Assembly: GCA_021613335.1 (NCBI GenBank)
Contig: JAJTWR010000231.1
Location: 2,268,501 to 2,332,500 of the forward strand
DNA length: 64,000 nt
Source: Whitmania pigra
Taxonomy: Eukaryota; Annelida; Clitellata; Hirudinida; Haemopidae
Reading direction: 5' to 3'
Shown here: one piece after another, positions 55,059 through 64,000 of the stretch
How the letters are laid out: each line of letters opens with the position of its first letter
How positions within the stretch are numbered: the first letter of the stretch is position 1
Made by a program: the position numbers and the translations under genes
Notes under the pieces: generated by a model
The model's database searches: none
The model's input: the letters and a program-made list of their open reading frames with translations, nothing else
Told to the model about the DNA's origin: nothing

Positions 55059-57175
55059 TGTAATGTTTTTGTTATTTCAAAGTTTAACGGTTTATCCACA
55101 ATGTCAATAACAACTAATCCAAACAGTCCAGAACACAAGATGGCGACCACCAACAACACACGCCTAACCAAAGATCACTGAACAAACAAAATATAAACAT
55201 AGATATATGTCACATCTCCCCTTATTCAACTAATGTCCTTCATTGATCGGATGATGATGGAACTCCTTCCTTCAGAGATCTGCAAAACGGACTGGAGATT
55301 TGGAGATCCTTCCTGACCTAGTCCGGTATTCAGTCATAGTAGAATCAGTGGGGTGTACAGAAGGTGCTTCAGTCGGTTCTTGGTTGTTTTCATTGACCTC
55401 TATGGGCTCGTCCGTTTGAACTGAAATGACTGGAGGGGATTCCTCTGTGGTTCTGAGATGACGCCGATTTCTCCTGAGTTTTCCACCCGACTCTGTAGTC
55501 ACGATGTACGATCGAGGGGCGTCATGCTTGTTGTCCACTTGTCCTAGAATCCACTGGCCCTGATGACGTATTCTAACTGTTTCTCCTGGCTGCAGTTCTG
55601 GTAGGCTATGAGCTCCTCTGTCGTAGTACATCTTCTGCTTTTTCTGCAAGTTTTTTAGTTGTTTCTGGCCATTAACCGCTTGGGGCATCAGCAGAGACTT
55701 TGGAGCTGGCAGTTTAGTTCGAAGAGCTCTACTCATAAGAAGCTGGGCTGGACTGAAGGTACTTCCAGTGATTGGAGAGGTACGGTATTGCAGAAGACCT
55801 ATATGAGCGTCTGTTCCTCCTTCATGAGCCTTTTTTGATGCCATCTGTGTCACGCTGTCAATCCTGCTTATCAGGTTCAGCTCCAGACAAGTTGGCAGGC
55901 CCAAGATTGTAGGTACTTGGCGGTTGACCACGAAAAAATCGGTCGGAATACTTCTTCCACGATGTTGGATGAGAATGGTGACCAATCCTGCTGGGTTTAC
56001 CTTGTCGTTACTAAATGAAGTGAGTACAGCTTTTGTAGTGCGAAGAGGTGGACGATCTTTCATGTGTCTGAAAACATTTTGTGATAAAATGTTCACCTCT
56101 GCACCTGTGTCTAATTTGCACCTAAGCTTGGTTTTACCCACGAGGAGTTCTTTCCACCACGATGTTTGTTGAACATTTCCAAGCTTGCACATTGACACGA
56201 AAAATGATTGCACTTCATGGACAGGAGATGGTCTCTGTCTCGAACGAGATGTGGATCTCTGTCTTGGCGTCGTCTTGGTATTCCTACAACATCTGGCGTA
56301 ATGGTTCTGTTTGCCGCAGGACAAGCACTGCTTACCGTACGCTGGGCACTTCCTTGGTGGATGCTGTCCTCCACAGTTTCCACACTGCTTTACATCCAAT
56401 GCTTGGAGATTGGTGGTGAGTGGTTTTGCGCTCTTTATAGCTAGCACCGCTGAGTTGTCACCAGAAATACTCTTAACCTGGGCTTTGCATGACTCCGATG
56501 CTCTGCAGATGCTAACTGCTCTTTCGAGAGTGAGTTTGTCGTCTTGAAGGAATCTTTCAAGGAGCGAGCGATCCGCACATCCGAGTACGATCCTGTCTCT
56601 CATCATAGACTCCACTTGGTCTCCGAACTCACATGACTTTGCTTGGTTCTTCAGTTTGGTAACAAATGCGTCAATCGGTTCATCCGGCAGCTGTGATAAC
56701 TGCCAAAAAGCGACCCTCTCCGTGATCGAGTTTAACTTCGGCGTGCAATATGCTTCAAACTTCTTGATCACTTCTTCCAAATTGTTAGCATCCGAGTTTC
56801 TGTCAAACGTGAATGCGTTGAAGATTGGAAGAGCATCCGGTCCTAAGTAGCTGAGGAGCATGGCTATCTTGATGCTCTCAGGCTTGCCCAGACATTCCGA
56901 GGCCGTCAAATGTATATTGAACATTTGAATGAACAATCGCCATTCTTCGGCGAGGTTCGCCGTATCGAATCGAAATGTATAAGATCGATTGAAAATAGAA
57001 TCTTTCGTCGACTGCGCCATGTAATGTTTTTGTTATTTCAAAGTTTAACGGTTTATCCACAATGTCAATAACAACTAATCCAAACAGTCCAGAACACAAG
57101 ATGGCGACCACCAACAACACACGCCTAACCAAAGATCACTGATCAAACAAAATATAAACATAGATATATGTCACA
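55059..57175 (-). mobile_element. Internally deleted LTR retrotransposon (Gag-protease derivative)
   Basis: LTRs of 156 bp at 55059-55214 and 57020-57175 differ by one base (an A/T in ATCACTGAACAAAC versus ATCACTGATCAAAC). On the minus strand they run TGTGACATATATC to CATTACA. The primer-binding site TGGCGCAGTCG follows the 5' LTR at once and a polypurine tract (AAGGGGAGA) abuts the 3' LTR. The interior has one 582-codon frame lacking reverse transcriptase, RNase H and the integrase core. No 5-bp target duplication is visible (AAAAT versus CATTC). Confidence 0.92.
55272..57020 (-). CDS. Gag-protease fused in frame to an integrase C-terminal tail, 582 aa
   Basis: Residues 1-200 are Gag-like (EEWRLFIQMFNIHL, ITERVAFWQLSQLPDEPID). 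Two zinc knuckles follow: CGNCGGQHPPRKC (213-225) and CLSCGKQNHYARCC (232-245). The protease motif LDTGAEVNIL lies at 303-312 and its domain runs to LGLPTCLELNLISRID. Near residue 390 the sequence jumps to KKAHEGGTDAHIGLLQYRTS and SPAQLLMSRALRTKLP, normally the end of the integrase of Ty3/Gypsy elements, and continues with a GPY-like segment (PGETVRIRHQGQW). So about two thirds of Pol is missing yet the frame is unbroken. The ATG at 57020 uses the last base of the LTR and the first of the primer-binding site. It cannot reverse transcribe itself; it could make particles and be mobilised in trans. Confidence 0.9.
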   Translation of the reverse strand: MAQSTKDSIFNRSYTFRFDTANLAEEWRLFIQMFNIHLTASECLGKPESIKIAMLLSYLGPDALPIFNAFTFDRNSDANNLEEVIKKFEAYCTPKLNSITERVAFWQLSQLPDEPIDAFVTKLKNQAKSCEFGDQVESMMRDRIVLGCADRSLLERFLQDDKLTLERAVSICRASESCKAQVKSISGDNSAVLAIKSAKPLTTNLQALDVKQCGNCGGQHPPRKCPAYGKQCLSCGKQNHYARCCRNTKTTPRQRSTSRSRQRPSPVHEVQSFFVSMCKLGNVQQTSWWKELLVGKTKLRCKLDTGAEVNILSQNVFRHMKDRPPLRTTKAVLTSFSNDKVNPAGLVTILIQHRGRSIPTDFFVVNRQVPTILGLPTCLELNLISRIDSVTQMASKKAHEGGTDAHIGLLQYRTSPITGSTFSPAQLLMSRALRTKLPAPKSLLMPQAVNGQKQLKNLQKKQKMYYDRGAHSLPELQPGETVRIRHQGQWILGQVDNKHDAPRSYIVTTESGGKLRRNRRHLRTTEESPPVISVQTDEPIEVNENNQEPTEAPSVHPTDSTMTEYRTRSGRISKSPVRFADL

Positions 57176-57414
57176 CATTCCATTACCAGTGTTATTTCCT
57201 CGCGTACACTTGGCAGACCATTTATCTGCTTTGTTTGGTTCCGAGTTTCTGCTTTCAACTTCAACTTACAAATACAACAACTAAATAATAAATTTTGTTA
57301 ATAGGCTATTTTATTATTAGATGAATTCGATTTTAAAAATAAAATCAGTCGTAATAAATGCTGGAAGCAATTTCTTTCATAAGTTATCACATGGTGAAAG
57401 AACCAGAATTGAAA

Positions 57415-57420
57415 TTTATT
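57415..57420 (-). terminator. Polyadenylation signal AATAAA for the HECT gene
   Basis: AATAAA on the minus strand, 62 bp after the stop codon of the HECT gene. No poly-A tract was found next to it. Confidence 0.5.
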
Positions 57421-57481
57421 AAATTCTGGCACTGGAAACTACATTCGATAGCATGATAGAGACTAATCATCAGACTAACAG

Positions 57482-59980
57482 TTAGGCGTCGTGGTCTTCA
57501 CGGATGGCATACAAAACATTTTCTCTGGTTACTTTCAGGGAGCTGTAATCCGGCAAGTAGACACAGTTTGAACAAGTTGAGGAACTCGGTAAAAATGAAT
57601 CGGGACTATCGCTTTGTATTTTTGAGATGGTTAGTGGAGGACTTAAGTTAGACAAACCTCCAACAGGTAAAATAGTTATGCCGGTTGCAAATTTCAAAAA
57701 CAACCTCTGCTCTTTAACATCGAGTGAGTTTAGACATTGGAATAGAAATTGTGTCGACATCGAAAATTCATAAACGCAATTCTTATACAAGTCCTCCATA
57801 GTCCATTTTTGAAATTGTTCACCACAAAGCAATTTTTCAATTTCTTCTGGAAGAATCAAATCTAATGTTCTGCACGACACAATTTTATCAATTGCAATTC
57901 TCATGACGACAAATTCATAAACGGGATCAAACTGAACTTTATATGCACATAACCTCTCCAAATACAAATCGATATTATAAGGAGAGAGTATAATATCACG
58001 TCCACCCTCAATAAGTTCGATATCAGTCCCTGGAACAGTAAAATTGAGATGCAAATCATCGAATGAACTTTCATCCTCGAAAGGCAAATTTCCAATCATT
58101 TCATGTTTCTGACTTTGAGAAAGAGAAGCATCAGATCGGATGGTTTCTATCTTTCTTTTGACTTGGAGCAGTTGCTTGAAAATTGAACCTAGTAGCGGGA
58201 ATGTTTCAGTCAACTGGAAGTATTTCTTAGTTAAATGAGGATGACGCAATCTCCTCAGATGTTTGAAAAATTCCTTATTTAAATGGATATCAAGCCTATA
58301 ACCATTCACGAATGCCTTTGCTATAAGATTTCCAAATATCCTAAATGATGATAGATCCTCGGATTTGTCGCTTTTCTTTGGGAAAAGACCAGTAAGTGAA
58401 TTGACATACGTCAACCCATTTCCTGAAAGATTTGCAGGTTCCCGAGATTGCCAAAGATTGATATCATATCTTTGCAATTCACGAGACAAAATGGAATAAA
58501 CCTCCTTAGTTGACTCATGACCAATTTCATCTTTGAAACCGAAGTTCCACGGAGAACACGGGTTTGGTTTTCTTTGGATTATGTCCATGACATCTTTTAG
58601 CACATTATTCCTTGATATCTTAAAGTTCTGTGGATAACATTTGCGTAGTTTTGTCAGTGATTTCTTAAATAATTTTTGTCTCAAATTGCTAAAAATCATC
58701 ACAGGACATTTTTTTGCCATTTTTATGAAGTAATTTAGTAATTTAGTTCCGTTGTCTAAATCACGTTTCAAAAGTGTGTTAAACTGGTGAGAAATAAATA
58801 TTTCATCATTAATTAACTTTCGTTCTTCCAAAATGTCAAACCATTGGTGCCAACTGCTGTTTAAAACATAAAGAGACTGAAGTATGTTCAGAGCTGCTAG
58901 AGCGTCCTTGTCAAAGAGTTCGAAGGAGCGTAATGACGAAACTTTTTCATGACATACATACTTTACTTTATCCAAAATAATAGATAAATAACCTATAGCA
59001 TTTGCAATGAACTTAACCAACTTTTCAAACCGGTTACTATTCCATTTGTACTGATCTCCAGGATCCATTCTGAATTCTATAAAAACTTCGAGAAACGATT
59101 TAATGAATGATTCAGAAGGACTGTTTAGTAGAGATTCAAATTTATGTAAAACTTCACTCTGAATAAATTGTCGGTAGCTCATTTCCTCATCGATGTATTG
59201 CGAAATATTTTGCAAAACATTTGTGAAATCTGGTTCATGTAACATTTGATCAGTTTGTTGCACCGAAATCAATGTCGGGACAATTTTCTCAAGTTTATTC
59301 TCGAGATCCAAATCCTTGTACAATATTTTTAGATTATCCACATAATGACATTTTTTCTCGACATTTCTCGTTATTAAAAGTCTCAAAGTGTTAGAAGTGT
59401 CGGGATTCAAGAATTGTAGAAACCAATGTTTTGGCATTTTCCGGCCTAGTAAGATGAGTACGGCCATAAATGTGTGAGATTCAAAAGAACAACAAGGTTG
59501 GAAATACCAAAACATTGATAAACGAAAGCTCTCTGAAAGAAAACATTCAACGTTGTCATTTATAGTTGATTCTCTAGCATGCCAAATGATTCTGAGAAAA
59601 ACATTGCGAAGTAATGGTTTAGTGAATCTTTGCCGTAGACACATTTTAATAAAAGGACTGATAATCTTTGATATTAAATTATCGACCAGAGCTGGATCAA
59701 AACAATATTCAGGAAATTTGGCATTCATTTCAAACTCATCTTCCAAGAAGATTGGCATGGAAGGAATAATTGCACTTAAAATAGGCAGAAACTTTGCAAA
59801 AATTGACTCGCTAATTATTACAGGCTCTTTTTCTTCATCGAAAAGGCATTTATATAGTGCATCAGCAAATCCAAACTTTAACACTGTTTCGAGGGAGGAA
59901 TCCCCGAAAATTTGCTCCAAACTTTTCAAAGGTTCATCGGCGTTCACGTGGATTTCTTTGAGTGTTGCCTCCAAGTCCAT
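57482..59980 (-). CDS. Intronless TRIP12/UFD4-like HECT E3 ubiquitin ligase, 832 aa
   Basis: One uninterrupted frame from ATG 59980 to TAA 57482. Residues from about 455 form a HECT domain most like that of TRIP12: GFKDEIGHESTKEVYSILSR, ELQRYDINLW, GLTYVNSLTGLFP, FRIFGNLIAKA, FEDESSFDDLHLNFTVPGTD, GGRDIILS, LPEEIEKLLCG, LPVGGLSNLSPPLTISK and SPDSFLPSSSTCSN, in which Cys803 is at the catalytic position, then LPDYSSLKVTRENVLYAI. Upstream (CPVMIFSNLRQKLF) resembles the segment before the HECT domain of TRIP12; residues 1-380 are not recognised and no armadillo or WWE domain is evident. TRIP12 is about 2000 residues with many introns, so this is a truncated, diverged, probably retroposed relative with its frame and active site kept. 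Predicted reaction: transfer of ubiquitin through Cys803 to substrates. Confidence 0.85.
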   Translation of the reverse strand: MDLEATLKEIHVNADEPLKSLEQIFGDSSLETVLKFGFADALYKCLFDEEKEPVIISESIFAKFLPILSAIIPSMPIFLEDEFEMNAKFPEYCFDPALVDNLISKIISPFIKMCLRQRFTKPLLRNVFLRIIWHARESTINDNVECFLSESFRLSMFWYFQPCCSFESHTFMAVLILLGRKMPKHWFLQFLNPDTSNTLRLLITRNVEKKCHYVDNLKILYKDLDLENKLEKIVPTLISVQQTDQMLHEPDFTNVLQNISQYIDEEMSYRQFIQSEVLHKFESLLNSPSESFIKSFLEVFIEFRMDPGDQYKWNSNRFEKLVKFIANAIGYLSIILDKVKYVCHEKVSSLRSFELFDKDALAALNILQSLYVLNSSWHQWFDILEERKLINDEIFISHQFNTLLKRDLDNGTKLLNYFIKMAKKCPVMIFSNLRQKLFKKSLTKLRKCYPQNFKISRNNVLKDVMDIIQRKPNPCSPWNFGFKDEIGHESTKEVYSILSRELQRYDINLWQSREPANLSGNGLTYVNSLTGLFPKKSDKSEDLSSFRIFGNLIAKAFVNGYRLDIHLNKEFFKHLRRLRHPHLTKKYFQLTETFPLLGSIFKQLLQVKRKIETIRSDASLSQSQKHEMIGNLPFEDESSFDDLHLNFTVPGTDIELIEGGRDIILSPYNIDLYLERLCAYKVQFDPVYEFVVMRIAIDKIVSCRTLDLILPEEIEKLLCGEQFQKWTMEDLYKNCVYEFSMSTQFLFQCLNSLDVKEQRLFLKFATGITILPVGGLSNLSPPLTISKIQSDSPDSFLPSSSTCSNCVYLPDYSSLKVTRENVLYAIREDHDA

Positions 59981-60247
59981 TTCCTTGTTCTAACAAAAAC
60001 GCGCAATAGAATTAAGAAATGTTGAACGTAAAGTTGCTTAAAACTGAATTTTCAGATGCTCCTTATTGTCCAGGTAAGCAAGAAAAATCTTAATTATCAC
60101 GTTTCTTAAATAAATTATTTAATTTTTAAAATAATTGATTTTAGAATAATTTTTAGAATAAAATGTTAGCATTTATTTATTGCGTGCATTATAAGGGAAC
60201 ATGGGGTAAAAGGGGTTACTTAAGAAAAATTCTTTACCTCACTCACA

Positions 60248-60362
60248 ATAGCCTAATGGTTAAGGCTGCGCCTCTCACGATGGCGGCGCGGATTCGAACC
60301 CCGCTGCGGGAGCACCGTCCTAATCATCTGGCTAGGCAACTACGTTAATAAAACTTTATTTT
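60248..60362 (+). repeat. tRNA-derived SINE
   Basis: ATAGCCTAATGGTTAAGGC (A box) and CGGATTCGAACCCCGC (B box) spaced as in tRNA genes, then AGCACCGTCCTAATCATCTG and a tail ending AATAAAACTTTATTTTATT. Matches the minus-strand copy at 22661-22790. The acceptor stem does not pair, so it is not a functional tRNA. Confidence 0.78.
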
Positions 60363-63020
60363 ATTACATACTCACAATTTCATGTGGTTTTCGAAGCTTA
60401 TTTCGAATCTACCATTGCATGTGGCATGGTTGCTGTCCATTACTGGCATGTTGGTAAGGTCAACAGATTTCAGGATATTCATGCAAATACGATCCAAATT
60501 TGATAACAAATAGTCATCAAAAAAATTCCCGAGGTCTTCAAAAAAAAAAGTAGAGTTAGAAGATCAGGCCAGAGCCGTGGAATTATAAAGGGTTTTCCTA
60601 TAATAGTTTGGGTCGAGGATACGAGAGTCAAGGAAGATCTTCGATTTTAGCTGGAGCTCCTCTGGCATAAAAATATCCAATTGAAAGCGTTCGCTAAATA
60701 ACCCTCAGATTGTTCAGATTTTTGAAATGGGAATAAAAAACGTTAATGCGTTTAATACTACACTAATTTACACTCGAAAGAATTAAATAACAGTAAAGAT
60801 AAATTATAATTAATGTGATTTCTGCCTAAAGATCACAGGCAGCTTCTTAATGAATGAAACCATCTCAACTAAAGTCATTCATCTAATTACGGCGTCCCTG
60901 ACAACCCTCCTAACCATTACGATTGAACTTGATTTTAGTTTTAAATTTAAGTTTAGACATGAGTCATCTTTGATACCCAAAAGTTTCAAAAAAATCCTTT
61001 AATTTATGAAAAACGTGTCCCAAAGCATAAAAATGGAGAAGTGTTATTGCTGATTCATTCAAATAAAACAACTGTGAAACAACTGATGACGAAACACATG
61101 TCTGGGAATGAGCCAACAACGCATTTGAAGCTTTAAAATACCAGTGGCACAACAAGTAGTTGGTAATTGTGACGACGATGACAACGTGCAAAAACAATAA
61201 AAATATAGAATTAGTGGATGTTGAAATAATAATTAGTTTGGTTGTCACAACAATAACTAACAAACACTGACAGAAACAAAATGATAACAAAGACATGACG
61301 ACAACTGCATAAAACACTTGAATTCAAAACAAACCAATGAGTTTGAGTATAGTAAGCGTTGCATGTTGTTAAAAAATTAAAACTTAATTAACACATAGGT
61401 AATCATCATCAAGATCAGCGGTTAGCAGGCAAAATTAACAACAACGTGGAAGGGCATACAAGTCTTGCATATGTACAGATAACTTGCCAACCATCTTTAG
61501 AAAATGCCATTACATTAAACAGTGTGACATTAAAACTTCATAAACATACATTTCCCCAATGAGAAACTGTTGTCATGTTATTCAAATTTAAAAAATGATC
61601 ATAAAAAGTCAAATCCAATAAAATCCAACATGACATCAGAGTCTGGCGATTTGGCTTAACAACTCTAAGAAAAGTCACATTTGTGTTTAAGGAATCTTCT
61701 CAAGGAAAGGCTAAAAACTAAGAATTAGTCAAAAAGAAACAAAATGACATGTACGTGCGATTGGAATTACATCGACACATAGCAAGCTCATTGATATCAT
61801 CATTGATGCCAGAATCTTAAGGATTTTAAATCATCTTATAAAGGGGTTTACATCAATTGTGACTAGAGATTCTATGGAACTTGTTGAAGATCAGAATCTT
61901 ATATTGAGTTCATTATTAACTTGAGAAAATAAGTTAATCATATGAAGTGGTGTACTTAAAAAATGCCAGGGAAGCATTGCTAATAAAGAACATGAATTTG
62001 GGATAAATTAACATGAGAACAAAAATTCATTTGAGCACATTTGATGAACTCTTACAAATGGGAGAATGTCATTGCGTAGAACATCATACAAAGTTATCTT
62101 TTGAGAAGCTTTAAGTTGGAAATATCTTCCACAAGAATGTAAAACATTAAAAACATCAACAAATTCAAAAACAATTGATAAAAACAAAAGCAGGAAGTGG
62201 AATGTTTTTGTCATGAAAACATCGGACAAGTAAAAATATTAAAAAAGGATTTTAAACGGCATCATAAAAAGACAGAATTAAAACCTAAGTCTATGCAAAC
62301 GGAGAGAGACACGAAATAATTGTTAACTTAACATCCTGTGACATCAAAAAGATTTTTTTTAATTTTTATAAATCCAGTAAATCCACTCTTCAATTGCAAA
62401 AACAAACTCAATGAAAGAGTACTCAGTAAGACAGGTTTGATGTCCAAAAAACAACAATATATACGAAATGCAAACGGTGCAAGTATTAAATTTGAACAGA
62501 AGATTTTAACAAGGAAGGTGAAGAGTTGTTGTAAGTGCATGAACAGGAATAAGATTTTAACCTTCATATGACTTATGAAAAGTTAAGAAACAAAATTAAG
62601 AAACAATCTCTGTATGAAATGAAACAGTCAGCGACACAGCATAGAAAACAAATGAAAAGAAACCCAGAAGGAAGCGAGGTTAATATCAACAAGGAATAAA
62701 TAATCGACAACAAAACATCAGCAAGGGATGCAAGCCTGCTAGCACAGAACAATGAAGAACATTTTCAGTGAATCAAATGAGTTATGAAGAGAGTTATGTG
62801 ATATGGATTAAAAGAGGAACAAAGGACTGGCTTAACGACTTCAATGATCGCAACTGGAAGTCGCAGCAGGGGACGGTCGTCGGAAAAACACGGTCATTTC
62901 AAACTGCATTCTGATGAACGGCCATCGCAAGGGAATGGGTAGATGGTTGAATAGGTCCGGGACGGCATGAAGACGGGGATGGCAGAGGTTAAGAGGGGAA
63001 GATGTCTTTCCTGGGTTCTT
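60363..63020. other. No gene recognised; possibly 3' UTR of the minus-strand gene at 63 kb
   Basis: Long AT-rich stretch without recognisable coding sequence. The frame at 60964-61317 (minus) is hydrophobic but has no family likeness and looks like translated low-complexity DNA. If the minus-strand exons at 63021-63440 are real, part of this is their 3' UTR. Confidence 0.4.
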
Positions 63021-63440
63021 TCACCAGTGCCGCTGTGGAAAGCAGACATTAAAACGAATGTTACAAATGACAGGAGAAATATTATGCATTGATTATTCAA
63101 CAATGCGTTAATTCCTAATATATCAAGAAAGACATTTGGTCACCTGAAAATATGGAGGAATGTTGTATCGGGGATCAGGCACAGAAGAGGTTCCTGGAAA
63201 TGGAGAGTGAGACATGGCCCATCTGTGGTGAGGATGTTGGGCATCACCTGACCAACCAGGATAAAATGGAGAAGGATGTATGTTTCTGAAGAAGCCGCAC
63301 GGATCTGCAGCCGGAACATTGGTCATGGAAGCGAAGGCAGCATCATAGTTCGGATATTGGTGAGGATGAGACGGAGGCAAGGCCAGGGAAGGATGAGGCC
63401 AACCAGGAAAGCAACCGGCCGAACCCCATCCATTAAAGTC
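63021..63440 (-). CDS. Last two exons of an unidentified Pro/His-rich protein
   Basis: A minus-strand frame ending at 63144 reads WPHPSLALPPSHPHQYPNYD, AAFASMTNVPAADPCGFF and HPHHRWAMSHSPFP, then NIPPYFQ, followed by a good donor (CAG then gtgacc). The next acceptor (TTTCCACAG) at 63033 gives RHW and a TGA stop at 63023-63021. Pro, His, Tyr and Ser dominate, as in the C-terminal tails of many developmental transcription factors, but no DNA-binding domain is in view and the family cannot be named. The upstream exon edge near 63440 is uncertain. Base composition is clearly richer in G and C than the flanks, supporting coding status. Confidence 0.35.
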
Positions 63441-63503
63441 TTAAATGGTATTAATAAGGATTAAATATTAATGATATTTAAAAAAATTTTTAAATATTAT
63501 TAG

Positions 63504-63690
63504 GTTTGTGTGGAGGCCCTTTCCAAACGTTGTAATTGATTTTATATTCACATTTTGGGGAAAAGAAGAACCAAGCTATACTTTCTCCAATGAAGCCTGC
63601 TTGGCATTAACTGATGAATTCTCTTGGAATGATATTGCTTGCTTCGATAATAAATGCTTACTGTTGGACACTGAACTTCGTCCTACTTGC
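63504..63690 (+). pseudogene. C-type lectin domain C-terminal fragment
   Basis: After an AG acceptor-like TTATTAG the frame reads FTFWGKEEPSYTFSNEACLA and LTDEFSWNDIACFDNKCLLL, matching the last third of a C-type lectin fold (WxxGEPN, ECVxL, WNDxxC, final Cys). The first cysteines and the long loop before it are not nearby, and the frame runs on into unrelated sequence. It could be one exon of a gene outside the model or a captured fragment. Confidence 0.42.
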
Positions 63691-63839
63691 ATCATCACAC
63701 ACAAACTCCAGGCGCACAACACTAGGAACGTCGGACACAGAACTTCGGCCTACAACTCCGCCAGGCCACAAACGTGCAGGACAGCAACAGTGACTCAGCG
63801 CATAGCAGTGGACTCCTTTGTTTGAAGTCCTAGCGAAAG

Positions 63840-64000
63840 TCTATTTAAACAACAGCAGGAGACTCTCGTCAGCTTCTCCCAACCTTGCATGCAGATCATC
63901 GTGGAAGGTCCTGCCAGAAAACCTAGGCAGCGACCACTTCGTCATTCAGATCACAGTTGATGCTCCACCACTACATGAGGCAATCAGTGTACCTCGCATC
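63840..64000 (+). mobile_element. LINE endonuclease-domain fragment, continues past the window
   Basis: The frame SSASPNLACRSSWKVLPENL, then GSDHFVIQITVDAPP, matches the C-terminal part of the apurinic-type endonuclease of Jockey/I-type LINEs (SPNLA..SSWxVxxxxLGSDHxPI), with the catalytic SDH present. It is open to the window end, so the rest of the element lies beyond 64000. Confidence 0.7.

Noticed and set aside
60248..60318. Possible tRNA gene (clear A and B boxes)
   Set aside because: Acceptor stem does not pair and an unrelated tail with other genomic copies follows; it is a SINE head.
60964..61317. 117-codon hydrophobic minus-strand frame
   Set aside because: Repetitive Val/Thr/Ile content from AT-rich low-complexity DNA, no family pattern, no splice or promoter context.

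Overview
The window reads as nuclear DNA of an invertebrate metazoan. It is AT-rich, its genes are split by many short introns with GT-AG, GC-AG and one AT-AC boundary, and it is dense in transposons (pogo/Tigger, hAT, LINE, Ty3/Gypsy, tRNA-derived SINEs, MITEs). The gene set (claudin-type tetraspan, Rel-class NF-kB, UQCC2, VPS52, an SH2D5-type PTB-SH2 adaptor, a sperm-tail PG-rich protein, acetyl-CoA synthetase, TRIP12-type HECT ligase) is animal. The sequence alone does not fix the species. Every gene function given here rests on remembered family features, with no database search.

Layout. 1-0.5 kb: a hAT transposase end, then a SINE carrying a MITE. 2.5-4.3 kb (+): four-exon claudin-like gene. 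4.3-11.6 kb: repeat-rich spacer with a hAT/ZMYM-like relic, an unidentified GC-richer ORF, and a Tigger element holding a LINE 3' end and a second copy of the MITE. 11.6-14.05 kb (+): nine-exon Rel gene, followed 209 bp later by single-exon UQCC2. 16.7-25.5 kb (-): 19-exon Vps52, with a U12-type AT-AC intron and a pogo/POGK-type element in its largest intron. 26.3-33.3 kb (+): ten-exon SH2D5-like adaptor, divergent from Vps52. 35.8-39.0 kb (-): nine-exon sperm-tail PG-rich gene. 41.0-52.05 kb (+): acetyl-CoA synthetase with 16 exons per transcript plus one extra alternative cassette; its first intron contains an intact Ty3/Gypsy element in antisense. 54.5-57.2 kb: LINE RT relic and an LTR element reduced to Gag-protease. 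57.5-60.0 kb (-): intronless TRIP12-like HECT ligase. 60-64 kb: SINE, the last exons of an unidentified minus-strand gene, a C-type-lectin fragment and a LINE endonuclease fragment running off the end.

The multi-exon models for the claudin, Rel, Vps52, SH2D5-like, STPG and acetyl-CoA synthetase genes were assembled by hand from splice sites, phases and family similarity; each closes exactly in frame from ATG to stop. The most interesting observations are two equal-length (73 bp) homologous cassettes for the same segment of acetyl-CoA synthetase, arranged as mutually exclusive exons; the AT-AC intron in Vps52; the intronless divergent HECT gene; the LTR element with an open reading frame preserved across loss of RT, RNase H and integrase core; and a MITE family with 8-9 bp target duplications, one copy of which split a SINE at a site still visible uninterrupted elsewhere in the window. 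The genes do not form a pathway; they are ordinary neighbours in an animal chromosome.
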